A stretch of 64,000 nucleotides of DNA from an uncultured Lachnospiraceae bacterium (GCA_947631625.1 CANRMA010000008.1:62001-126000); one strand, 5' to 3'; shown: positions 55,157 through 62,906, counted from the first letter of the stretch. The notes: generated by a model not told the origin, from the letters alone. Program-made: numbers and translations.

Positions 55157-55193
55157 GTAAAAAAATAGAACCTATAAAAATTATAAGTTCTAT
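55157..55193 (-). terminator. Terminator on the minus strand
   Basis: Inverted repeat ATAGAAC-C-TATAA / TTATA-A-GTTCTAT (55165-55193, one mismatch) followed on the minus strand by a T-run (55157-55165). It should end the transcript of the small gene at 55334. Confidence 0.65.
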
Positions 55194-55333
55194 TCATTCC
55201 TTACTATTTATCCTTTATAGCCTTTCGGATAAATCCGGTTTTTGTATTCCCTTTTTCCTTTCAATATCTATCCGGTTTTTCTGCTTCTTCATTTGGCATA
55301 GACAGCTTAACGCTTCTGATACTTGTCTATTTA

Positions 55334-55516
55334 TCACTCCTTTATAATATCTAATTCCGTCAAATTAATTCCAAATGCTTGCAGCATAACTTTTAATTCC
55401 GTATATCTTCTTTTTATAGCTTTATATACGGCAGAATCCTTTTCAGCTACCTGCATCCAGTCTTGGATTCTTGAAAATTCTTCAATATTCTTTTGGATCA
55501 TTTCTTTTTCCGTCAT
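55334..55516 (-). CDS. Small protein of unknown function
   Basis: A 60-residue, charged, probably all-helical protein (begins MTEKEMIQKNIEEFSRIQDW). I do not recognise the family. It is likely expressed: AAGGAG lies about nine bases before the ATG, and a good promoter is at 55594-55622. Its end overlaps another AAGGAG followed by stop codons, as if a second small gene once followed. A terminator lies at 55157-55193. It belongs to the AT-rich accessory region. Confidence 0.6.
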   Translation of the reverse strand: MTEKEMIQKNIEEFSRIQDWMQVAEKDSAVYKAIKRRYTELKVMLQAFGINLTELDIIKE

Positions 55517-55593
55517 TTTTCATCACTCCTTTATATTGACCTATCTAATTTTTCACTATCTGTCATATTGTGCGTCCTTCCCTATATATAAAG

Positions 55594-55622
55594 ATTATAA
55601 CACTAACAATATATACAAGCAA
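55594..55622 (-). promoter_or_regulatory. Promoter of the small gene, with leader ORF
   Basis: On the minus strand, -35 TTGCTT (55617-55622), a 17-base spacer and a perfect -10 TATAAT (55594-55599). Downstream is a GGAAGG site and an 11-codon ORF (MTDSEKLDRSI, stop just before the AAGGAG of the next gene). The remaining stretch up to 55838 carries the divergent EAL promoter; otherwise I see nothing in it. Confidence 0.6.
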
Positions 55623-55736
55623 TCTTTTTATAAGTTTCATATTTACTGTTTAATGTTTATTCATCCAGACAAACCTATTGTATAAATAATTAAAGCAACT
55701 CCCCACAACCACCTAGTCATATCTTAAAATTTATGC

Positions 55737-55742
55737 TATAAT
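55737..55742 (+). promoter_or_regulatory. Extended -10 promoter of the EAL gene
   Basis: A perfect -10 TATAAT (55737-55742) with TGC in front and a weak -35 (TAGTCA at 17 bases). It is about 97 bases ahead of the EAL start codon. Confidence 0.5.
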
Positions 55743-55838
55743 TTAACAAATGACAAAATATCAGTTTCAAACCTTTTATATCAAAAAATCAGGCTTTTTT
55801 CCCAAAACATAAAGCTATTTTCAAAGGAGAATGATCCA

Positions 55839-57752
55839 ATGAGTATTTTTGCGCAGACCTGTGGAATCGTATTACTTTTAGTTCTTCTTATTTTTTTCCT
55901 CAGGCACAAAAAAGTAGAACTTCGGACGGAACAGGCGTTCTTAGCATGCCTGCTTATGACGCTTGTCTGTCTCTTTCTGGATATATTTTCAATTATAGCT
56001 ATAAATTACATGGATATTTTCCCCCGCGCTCTGGTGGGCTTTATATGTAAATCTTACCTTGTTTCGCTTGTAGGGGAGTCGCTTTTCCCACTTTTATACA
56101 TATGCATTGACATAGACAGCCTGCGTACGGCCCGTCATTCCGGGCGGAAGCTTTTTTTCATTGTATATTCCTGCATTTTTGCAGCTCTTATTTACCTTCT
56201 TCCTATTTATTACTACTATAATGAGGGAGCCGTTCAATACACTTACGGTCCAAGCGTTATGATCACCTATGTCGGCGCGCTGAGTCTGATCATATCAAAT
56301 TTCGTTATCATGTTCCGTCAGAAAATGCGCATCAATGCCATGCGAAGGGAAGCCGTCATGTTATGGATGTTTTTGTGGTTGCTTACAGCCCTCATCCAGT
56401 TTTTAAACAGTGAGCTACTTATTGTCGGATATGGCAGCGCCATTGGCATTATGATCCTTTATCTGAATATAGAAAATCCGGAGTCCAACCTTGACCGTCA
56501 GTCCGGAATGTTCAACCACAATGCGCTTTATCAGTATATACGGCAGAAATATCAGACACAGGAGCAATTTTCCTGCCTGGCAATCATCCTGAAACATTCG
56601 CTTGTGGACACCCTCCACAGCCCGGCCGAGAAATTTACTGAAATTGAGATTGCAAATTATCTTCATTCCATACCGGGTACAAAGGTATTTAAGGACGCTG
56701 AAGATGAAATCCTCATACTTTTTAACAATGAACAGGAAGCGCTCCAAAAAAGCAGGCAGATACGCGAGCATTTTGAACTGGAGTGGGGCCGTGAAAACGA
56801 TATGTACGCAAGCTGCGACTGGGTCTTCATTCCCAATTCCCAAATGGTGGAAAACGAGGATGATTTTCTGTACCTATTGTTGTATGTACGTCAGGGAAAC
56901 TTCACTCGTTCCGACAGTTCCTACCTGAATGTGGATATGCCTTTAGTATCCGGAATGTATGAAGAAAAACAGGCGGAAGCCATACTCCGCGATTCTCTGG
57001 CAGAAGACAGGGTAAGCGTTTTTTACCAGCCAATCTATTCAAACCATGAACATCGCTTTACCTGCGCGGAAGCCTTAGTCCGCATTACGGACAGGGATGG
57101 AAATATCATTCCGCCCGCCAAATTTATAAATATTGCGGAACGCAACGGCATGATTCTTGCATTAGGCAAGCGCGTATTTGAAAAAGTATGCGAATTTTTG
57201 CAGCGTGTTGACATACAGGCGTTCGGACTTGAATACATTGAAGTCAATCTGTCCGTTGTACAGTGCGGTTACAAGCATTTGGCAAAGGATTACATAGCAA
57301 TCATGGAGAGGTACCATACCGACCCGAAACAGATCAACTTAGAGATTACGGAGTCCGCCTCCATCGGCGCAAAGCAGGCGCTTTTAAAGAATATGGGCAT
57401 CCTGCGTGAGTACGGCATCACATTTTCTCTGGACGACTTCGGAACAGGACAGGCTAACTTGAATTACATTGTGGATATGCCCGTGGATATTGTAAAATTT
57501 GACCGTGACATGACGACGGCATATTTTGAAAACGCCCGCGCAAAGCATGTTATGGACGCCGCAATCCATATGATCCACGGAATGCAGCTTCATATCGTGG
57601 CAGAGGGGATCGAGACCAAAGAACAGTTTGAGGCAATGGATAAGATCGGCATCTCTTACATTCAGGGCTACTATTTCTCAAAACCCTGTCCTGAAGAAGC
57701 TTTCCTTAATTTTATCCGACAAAATAATCTGCCGACAGATACAGATGTTTAA
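55839..57752 (+). CDS. Membrane-bound EAL-domain c-di-GMP phosphodiesterase
   Basis: A 637-residue protein: about seven N-terminal membrane helices (residues 1-215), a degenerate GGDEF-like region (about 215-370, no GGDEF motif), and a complete EAL domain (about 385-625). Catalytic residues are present: EALVR (E411), VNLS, LEITES, LDDFGTG, IVKFD and AEGIE, so it should hydrolyse c-di-GMP. AAAGGAG is nine bases before the ATG. It lies within the accessory region and is the only EAL protein in the window; the GGDEF protein at 41.9 kb could be its counterpart. Confidence 0.9.
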   Translation: MSIFAQTCGIVLLLVLLIFFLRHKKVELRTEQAFLACLLMTLVCLFLDIFSIIAINYMDIFPRALVGFICKSYLVSLVGESLFPLLYICIDIDSLRTARHSGRKLFFIVYSCIFAALIYLLPIYYYYNEGAVQYTYGPSVMITYVGALSLIISNFVIMFRQKMRINAMRREAVMLWMFLWLLTALIQFLNSELLIVGYGSAIGIMILYLNIENPESNLDRQSGMFNHNALYQYIRQKYQTQEQFSCLAIILKHSLVDTLHSPAEKFTEIEIANYLHSIPGTKVFKDAEDEILILFNNEQEALQKSRQIREHFELEWGRENDMYASCDWVFIPNSQMVENEDDFLYLLLYVRQGNFTRSDSSYLNVDMPLVSGMYEEKQAEAILRDSLAEDRVSVFYQPIYSNHEHRFTCAEALVRITDRDGNIIPPAKFINIAERNGMILALGKRVFEKVCEFLQRVDIQAFGLEYIEVNLSVVQCGYKHLAKDYIAIMERYHTDPKQINLEITESASIGAKQALLKNMGILREYGITFSLDDFGTGQANLNYIVDMPVDIVKFDRDMTTAYFENARAKHVMDAAIHMIHGMQLHIVAEGIETKEQFEAMDKIGISYIQGYYFSKPCPEEAFLNFIRQNNLPTDTDV

Positions 57753-58144
57753 AATCATAGTTTTCTCCGATTACAATAAGACTGCCATACAACAAAAAAA
57801 CTCCCTTCGGAAAAGTGTCCCTACTAGCTACAATTCTGAAAAGATACCTGTGTTGCTATTTAGTTGTGATTGTAAATACTGTTAGTTCGGCAAATCAGAA
57901 TTCTGATAAGACCTAATTTATAACATTTAATAACTGTTATATCTTATCTCCAAAATGTCTGTAAACCCTTGAAAAGGCTATACATAGCCGTAAATTTATA
58001 GCAAGTGAGTTTGCCCTTAGTTTTTCCCTTATGTTATATCCTTTTCCCTCGTGTTACAAACCCTCATAAGGGCAAAAATAAGGGAAAGTAAAACCTGTAA
58101 CAAATTATAACACAGAATAAATTGGGCAGGAAGAACTGATTAAA
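57753..58144. other. Non-coding stretch with a large inverted repeat
   Basis: No gene is seen. The arms TTGCCCTTAGTTTTTCCCTTAT (two overlapping pieces, 58011-58032) and 58066-58088 are inverted copies with about three mismatches and a 34-base loop. Each arm holds two CCCTTA motifs, so it could be a recombinase or replication-protein site left from a mobile element. A small GGCTAT/ATAGCC hairpin lies at 57977-57990. Confidence 0.45.
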
Positions 58145-58420
58145 ATGCTTTCACAATATTCTAGGGAAAGGACAAATAAGAGGAATGTCATATATGCAGA
58201 ATACAATACACATCACAATAGCATAGATATAGCAACTACCGCAGGATATCTTTTGCGAATTGACTGTTGGTAAGCAGAGAAAAGGCTAAAGACTACACAC
58301 AACTCGGAATGTGCTTTAAATACCCTGGCAATCGACGACCCCCTTGAATATGCCCGTCTTTACCTTGAGGGTAATATGCAAATGTGGGTGGATGCAGAAG
58401 ATTCTTTAGAATTGTGGTAA
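58145..58420 (+). pseudogene. Decayed coding remnants
   Basis: Two short reading frames, 58145-58273 (43 codons, starting MLSQYSRERTNKRNV and preceded by AGGAAG) and 58325-58420 (ends in DDPLEYARLYLEGNMQMWVD plus AEDSLELW), lie side by side on the plus strand. The second in particular reads like a protein C-terminus without a start. They may be parts of one or two genes of an integrative element. I cannot name the family. Confidence 0.45.
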
Positions 58421-58450
58421 TACCTTGCTTGCTCACTTATAAAGAGAGGT

Positions 58451-58987
58451 TCAGTTTATGCCTCTCTTTATTTTTGAATTATATTTCTTACATTCTAATT
58501 CTAATTTAGGAAAATTCAGGCAACGGTTTCTGCCTGTAAATGGCTCATTGGAGATGTATTTCTTATACAAGACATTTGCTTTATTACAGATTACTTCACT
58601 ATTGTTCCGACACCATTCTAATTCCTGAACACACAATCGCTTGTAATATTTGATGTTTTCCCTATCTCTCTTAAAAATGGTTGTATCAACAAGCTGTAAT
58701 TGTTCTTCTTCAATAGGTATCATCAGATTAAAATTCAGGACGCCTAAAAGCTTTCCATTTACTTCAATCTTTGAAAAATCCATAGAGTTCTTCATTTTTA
58801 TATGCTTTTCCTTTGGTGATGAAAGCGGTATGCAATATTTATAAATACCACAGATAATAACAATCCCAACGAAAACCCTGTTATCTTTTCCCGTCTGTGG
58901 CGAAACAGAAAGCACTTTATCATCTATATTATGTAGATTACGGATATATTTCATATCCACCTTGTATAATTTAAAATCTGTCTGCAT
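58451..58987 (-). CDS. toxN: Type III toxin, ToxN/AbiQ-family endoribonuclease
   Basis: A 178-residue protein with the family features: N-terminal LYKVDMKYIRNLHNIDDKV, then VGIVI, the conserved PLSSPKEKH at residues 54-62, then GVLNFNLMIPI at 82-92 and a C-terminal region with two helices (YKRLCVQELEWCRNN and NKANVLYKKY). These proteins cut RNA and are held by a repeat RNA. ATG at 58987 with AAGGAG; a terminator hairpin lies between promoter and toxin gene, as in other ToxIN loci. GC content is lower than in neighbouring core genes. Role in phage defence or element stability is inferred. Confidence 0.88.
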   Translation of the reverse strand: MQTDFKLYKVDMKYIRNLHNIDDKVLSVSPQTGKDNRVFVGIVIICGIYKYCIPLSSPKEKHIKMKNSMDFSKIEVNGKLLGVLNFNLMIPIEEEQLQLVDTTIFKRDRENIKYYKRLCVQELEWCRNNSEVICNKANVLYKKYISNEPFTGRNRCLNFPKLELECKKYNSKIKRGIN

Positions 58988-59002
58988 CTTTCTCCTTGCA
59001 AA

Positions 59003-59032
59003 AAATGGCTATGCGTTTCCGCATAGCCATTT
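59003..59032 (-). terminator. Attenuating terminator between antitoxin RNA and toxN
   Basis: Perfect 13-bp stem (AAATGGCTATGCG / CGCATAGCCATTT) with a GAAA tetraloop on the minus strand, then TTTTTTGC. It lies 16 bases ahead of the toxN start codon. In known ToxIN loci such a hairpin sets the ratio of antitoxin RNA to toxin mRNA. Confidence 0.9.
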
Positions 59033-59097
59033 GTGTAGTAACTCCATTAGAGTTGCTAACGCTTTTAGCAGTCCACTTTGCGGTAGGACTCACCACT
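59033..59097 (-). ncRNA. toxI: Candidate ToxI antitoxin RNA
   Basis: About 65 bases between the promoter at 59104-59131 and the terminator. On the minus strand it holds three small stems: AGTCC/GGACT, GCTAA/TTAGC and AACTC/GAGTT. Position and orientation match ToxI. Unlike most described loci, I see no clear tandem repetition, so there may be only one or two diverged units. The exact RNA ends are inferred. Confidence 0.6.
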
Positions 59098-59103
59098 AAT
59101 AGT

Positions 59104-59131
59104 ATAATACCATATTCTTGGATTTAGTCAA
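59104..59131 (-). promoter_or_regulatory. Promoter of the ToxIN locus
   Basis: On the minus strand -35 TTGACT (59126-59131), 16-base spacer and -10 TATTAT (59104-59109). It precedes the ToxI region and faces away from the gene at 59215. Confidence 0.65.
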
Positions 59132-59214
59132 TGGATTTCTTTAACTTTTTTGAATGCTATGCAAAAAAGCTGGTTTATGATATACTCTACTTAGAATTGC
59201 GAGGAGATAATAAC

Positions 59215-59595
59215 ATGGAATTTAAGTATGTGAGAATACAAGGCAGAGAAAACTCCTATATTACAAAGTATCCCAAAGGGGTATTCAGCCTTTGTTGGAA
59301 TCTGATAAGAGATGAGCAATTAACCAGCGAAGAAAAAGAACTGTTTATATCTATTGATAACTGGTTCAAAGATCATCTTCCCGAACCAGAACCTTGTAAA
59401 AACCATGAAAAGGTCATTACATTTTTTAAATGTGAAAGCACATTGGAAATGCTTGAGAAATTAAAGCCTGCTATTGCACTTTTAGATAAACATCAAAAGC
59501 CTTATGATGTGATTTATACAAATTTTGTGGGAACCATCGTTTATGAAGATGAATGGCAGATTGCTGATCAGGTTGAGAATGGAAAAATGCTATAA
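59215..59595 (+). CDS. Small protein of unknown function next to ToxIN
   Basis: A 126-residue soluble protein (starts MEFKYVRIQGRENSYITKYP) with aromatic-rich, mixed alpha/beta character and a single DEWQIADQV-type end. I do not recognise the family. GAGGAG lies eight bases before the ATG at 59215, and an extended -10 (TGATATACT) is about 30 bases upstream, so it should be expressed. It is divergent from the ToxIN locus and 47 bases ahead of the VOC gene, likely in one transcript. Confidence 0.65.
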   Translation: MEFKYVRIQGRENSYITKYPKGVFSLCWNLIRDEQLTSEEKELFISIDNWFKDHLPEPEPCKNHEKVITFFKCESTLEMLEKLKPAIALLDKHQKPYDVIYTNFVGTIVYEDEWQIADQVENGKML

Positions 59596-59642
59596 AGTAC
59601 AATTGACAATAACGTACGAATCCGAATAATGGAGGAATAGCA

Positions 59643-60023
59643 ATGCGATATGGTTCAATTTATTTGATCGTTAAGGACATTGATAAATCGGTTTCATTTT
59701 ATGAGAAAATCTTTGATATGAAAGTAAGCGCCGTAAACGGAAAGCGTTTCGCCATATTTAATAACAAAGGACTTAACCTCTGCCTCATGAATGGTTATTA
59801 TGATAGTGAAAACCCTGGTCAAGTAGTAACCAAAGGCAAGTATTGGGAGATATACGATAACCAAAGCGAATTTGCGAATAGCATAAATACTCGTAAGGTA
59901 TTTATTAACTTAGGAGTCAAAGATTTAAAGGCAGAATACAATAGGATAAAAGAATTGGGTATTGCAACGCAGATGACGGAAATTCGATTTATAAACAGAA
60001 AGTTGTCACTGCCTTTTAAGTAA
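59643..60023 (+). pseudogene. Truncated VOC (glyoxalase-like) protein gene
   Basis: The first 118 residues are a VOC-fold protein (GSIYLIVKDIDKSVSFYEKIFDM, then NLCLMNGYY and FINLGVKDLKAEYNRIKELGI). After MTEIRFIN the expected ending (a DPDGN-type strand) is missing and the last eight residues (RKLSLPFK) come from sequence antisense to the neighbouring regulator. So the gene is cut at its 3' end by a deletion or rearrangement near 59998. GGAGG precedes the ATG. Loss of the last strand probably removes function. Confidence 0.7.
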
Positions 60024-60507
60024 ACGCTGTTTGAAAGCTCTTATTCTTTGCCCATAACGACTTGTAAAGACAATGCCGCATAAAATCATTCCGATTGCGG
60101 CACCTTCGGCAAAGTTTGAGACTGCATTTAGAACGGCATTATTATTTAGTTCCGTGTGGCTAATCAAACTTGCCACAAACCAAAAGATTGCCCCTGTCAG
60201 TAGAAGTAAGTGTACACGCTTCGTATATTGTTCTGTTCCCATATTCATGTACTCTGCCGCTTTTAATACTGTTTCTTTTGTTTCTTTATCCATATTCCCG
60301 TTCTTCCTTTCTCCATCGATGAGTTCCCGAATATCTACCTCATAGAAATCTGCAAGCCCAATGAGAATATCCACATCCGGCATATTGTTTTTCCCATCGT
60401 GAAACGGTTCGGGGAGAAACATAGAAATGCTCTGCCGGTTGTTCTTGAGTCAACCCTTTGCCCTTGCGAAGGTATTTAAGAAATTTACCTGCTTTTTGCT
60501 GATTCAT
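60006..60507 (-). pseudogene. Frameshifted XRE-family regulator with membrane C-terminus
   Basis: The N-terminal helix-turn-helix part starts at the ATG at 60507 (MNQQKAGKFLKYLRKGKGLT, GGAGG seven bases upstream) and loses frame near 60393, at TGGGAAAAAC. The rest continues in another frame with NMPDVDILIGLADFYEVDIRELIDGERK, a spacer and two helices (LLLLTGAIFWFVASL, AIGMILCGIVF). In relatives the two halves are one protein. A loss of a few bases at the GGGAAA run would explain it. The gene ends next to the truncated VOC gene. Confidence 0.8.
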
Positions 60508-60609
60508 CCTAAATCCTCCTTTCGCAAAAATCATAACAGAGCTTCGTAATAAATACAACGACACAAAGTAAGAGTTACCGTAATTTAAGGGTAGACATAT
60601 CATGTATTT

Positions 60610-61881
60610 TTAAAAGCCCATTTTCTTATACACATCAAAACAGTCCAGTGTCGCAAAATAGTCCTTGGGGGTTTCCGCCCTTCTTATCATCTTTACGCTT
60701 CCGTCCTCTTTTAAAAGCAGCTCCGCAGAACGAAGTTTACCATTATAATTATATCCCATCGAATGACCGTGCGCTCCGGCATCATGGATCACAAGATAAT
60801 CTCCCATATCTATCTCAGGCAGCATCCTGTCAACAGCAAATTTATCATTATTTTCACACAAAGAACCCGTTATGTCATATTTATGGTCACAGGGCTTGTC
60901 CTCCTTGCCAAGTACCGTGATATGATGATATGCGCCGTACATTGCCGGACGCATAAGATTTGCCGCACAGGCGTCCACTCCTATATATTCCTTATAAGTA
61001 TGCTTCTCATGAACGGCTTTTGTTACAAGCGCCCCATAAGGCGCCATCATAAACCGTCCCATTTCGGTATAAATAGCCACATCGCCCATACCCGCAGGCT
61101 CCAGGACTTCTTCATAAACTTTTCTTACGCCTTCGCCGATCGCTTTTATATCATTAGGCTCCTGCTCCGGCTTATAAGCCACTCCGACGCCGCCTGACAG
61201 ATTAATAAATTCAATCTTTGCCCCTGTTTCCTTTTGAAGTTTTACCGCCAACTCAAAAAGCTGCTTTGCAAGCTGAGGATAATATTCGTTCGTAACCGTG
61301 TTGCTTGCCAGAAAAGCGTGAATACCGAAGCGCTTAACGCCCTTTTGCTTCAGGATGCGAAAACCCTCAAAAATCTGTTCCGTTGTGAAGCCGTACTTGG
61401 CGTCGCCCGGATTATCCATAATGCCGTTGCTCATCTGAAAAACGCCGCCCGGATTATAACGGCAGCTCATAACTTCCGGAAGTTTTCCTAAAATGTTTTC
61501 CAGAAAATCTATGTGCGTAATATCGTCAAGATTTATGATCGCCCCTATTTTCGCAGCATATTCATAATCCTCGACCGGAGTATCGTTAGACGAAAACATC
61601 ACATCTTCTCCGCTTATTCCCGCGGCATTGCTCAACATAAGTTCCGTCAGAGACGAGCAGTCGCAGCCGCAGCCATACTCGTGCAAAATGCTCATTAAAA
61701 AAGGATTGGGAGTCGCTTTTACCGCAAAATACTCCTTAAATCCCTTATTCCATGCAAACGCCTCCTTTACGGCCTTTGCATTTTCCCTTATTCCTTTCTC
61801 ATCATAGATATGAAAAGGCGTAGGATAAGTCTTAACTATCTCCTCCACCTTCTCCTTGGTAACAAACGGTAATTTTTTCAT
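60610..61881 (-). CDS. lysA: Diaminopimelate decarboxylase
   Basis: Makes lysine from meso-diaminopimelate with PLP. The PLP lysine is K55 in YFAVKATPNP; the LSGGVGVAY glycine loop, the TEMGRFM and the CENNDKFA segments, which bind phosphate and substrate, are visible. The 423-residue length fits the subgroup common in clostridia. No lysine riboswitch is seen in the short gap to ung (52 bases). It marks the right edge of the accessory region. Confidence 0.93.
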   Translation of the reverse strand: MKKLPFVTKEKVEEIVKTYPTPFHIYDEKGIRENAKAVKEAFAWNKGFKEYFAVKATPNPFLMSILHEYGCGCDCSSLTELMLSNAAGISGEDVMFSSNDTPVEDYEYAAKIGAIINLDDITHIDFLENILGKLPEVMSCRYNPGGVFQMSNGIMDNPGDAKYGFTTEQIFEGFRILKQKGVKRFGIHAFLASNTVTNEYYPQLAKQLFELAVKLQKETGAKIEFINLSGGVGVAYKPEQEPNDIKAIGEGVRKVYEEVLEPAGMGDVAIYTEMGRFMMAPYGALVTKAVHEKHTYKEYIGVDACAANLMRPAMYGAYHHITVLGKEDKPCDHKYDITGSLCENNDKFAVDRMLPEIDMGDYLVIHDAGAHGHSMGYNYNGKLRSAELLLKEDGSVKMIRRAETPKDYFATLDCFDVYKKMGF

Positions 61882-61933
61882 TGGTTTTCTCCTCTCTGCC
61901 TATATGTAAATCCAAAATTAGATTGACGGTATT

Positions 61934-62611
61934 TCATACATTTTCAATCTGCCAGTCGATAGGTTCTACTCCGTTCTTCTTAAGAAACTCATTAGCCTGA
62001 CTGAAGTGTCTGCACCCGAAGAAGCCGCGATATGCCGATAAGGGACTCGGATGCGGCGCTTTTAAAATAAGATGCTTTGGATTGGTGAGCATAGGAATCT
62101 TACTCTGCGCCGGTCTTCCCCATAACATATATACTATCGGCCTATCCTGAGCATTGACCGCATTTATCACTGCGTCGGTAAACTCTTCCCAACCTTTTCC
62201 CTGATGAGAATTAGCCTGATGCGCACGGACGGTGAGCACGGTATTAAGCAGCAGAACCCCCTGCCCGGCCCATTTCGCCAGATATCCGTTATTCGGAATA
62301 TAACAGCCCAGATCATCATGCAGCTCTTGATAAATATTCTGCAGCGAAGGCGGAATCTCTTTCTGGTCGCTAGGTACGGAAAAGCTCATACCATGCGCCT
62401 GATGTTCATTATGATAGGGATCCTGCCCCAACAAAAGCACTTTTACTTTACTTAAAGGCGTAAAATGAAAGGCATTGAAAATATCATCTGCCGGTGGATA
62501 GACAACCACTCTGCTGTATTCTTCTTTCACAAAATTATAAAGCTTTCTGTAATATGGCTTTTTAAACTCCGGCTCCAAGGCAGCCGCCCAGTCATTACTA
62601 AGCATTGCCAT
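61934..62611 (-). CDS. ung: Uracil-DNA glycosylase
   Basis: Removes uracil from DNA. Motifs: LLLGQDPYHNEHQAHGMSFSV (water-activating aspartate), LLLNTVLTVRAHQANSH, and APHPSPLSAYRGFFGC (leucine-intercalation loop). The ATG at 62611 is eight bases after GGAGG; an upstream ATG at 62638 lacks a site. A near-palindromic AATAACATGTGTTATT lies 20-35 bases upstream. Confidence 0.97.
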   Translation of the reverse strand: MAMLSNDWAAALEPEFKKPYYRKLYNFVKEEYSRVVVYPPADDIFNAFHFTPLSKVKVLLLGQDPYHNEHQAHGMSFSVPSDQKEIPPSLQNIYQELHDDLGCYIPNNGYLAKWAGQGVLLLNTVLTVRAHQANSHQGKGWEEFTDAVINAVNAQDRPIVYMLWGRPAQSKIPMLTNPKHLILKAPHPSPLSAYRGFFGCRHFSQANEFLKKNGVEPIDWQIENV

Positions 62612-62630
62612 GTTTTTATCCTCCGCATTC

Positions 62631-62646
62631 AATAACATGTGTTATT
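62631..62646. promoter_or_regulatory. Near-palindrome AATAACATGTGTTATT (variant copy 4)
   Basis: Variant of the 14-base palindrome seen at 22209, 29416 and 51543, with a central mismatch. It lies directly upstream of the ung ribosome-binding site, so it could be an operator of this repair gene. Confidence 0.35.
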
Positions 62647-62681
62647 TAAAACTTTACTACTGTACTATATTTTTCTGAATA

Positions 62682-62906
62682 ACTTATCATATCTTTTTTA
62701 AAATACATTCTTTACATTTACTGAATATCCTATTATATCTTTTTCAAATACGTTCTTTACATTTACTTAATATCCTATTATATCTTTTTCAAATACGTTC
62801 TTTACATTTACTTAATATCCTATCATATCTTTTTCAAATACGTTCTTTACATTTACTGAATATCCTATCATATCTTTTTCAAATATGTTCTTTACCTTCA
62901 CTGAAT
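62682..62906. repeat. Five 45-bp tandem repeats between hisF and ung
   Basis: Units start at 62682, 62727, 62772, 62817 and 62862. The 2nd to 4th copies differ by one or two bases; the first and last are more diverged. The array lies directly after the hisF stop codon and ends 36 bases ahead of the ung palindrome. No coding capacity. Not a CRISPR: there are no spacers. Confidence 0.93.

Noticed and set aside
55196-55333. Second small gene after the 60-residue protein, using the AAGGAG at its stop codon
   Set aside because: No start codon follows at a usable distance; at most a decayed gene.
58145-58420. Named gene of an integrative conjugative element
   Set aside because: The fragments look like such remnants, but I could not assign a family and no conjugation or integrase gene is near.
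59131-59214. Longer N-terminus (ATG at 59131) for the gene at 59215
   Set aside because: That start lies at the ToxIN promoter and has no ribosome-binding site, while ATG 59215 has GAGGAG.
61882-61933. Lysine riboswitch ahead of lysA
   Set aside because: The gap is only 52 bases, far too short.
62682-62906. CRISPR array
   Set aside because: The units are directly adjacent, without spacers, and no cas genes are near.
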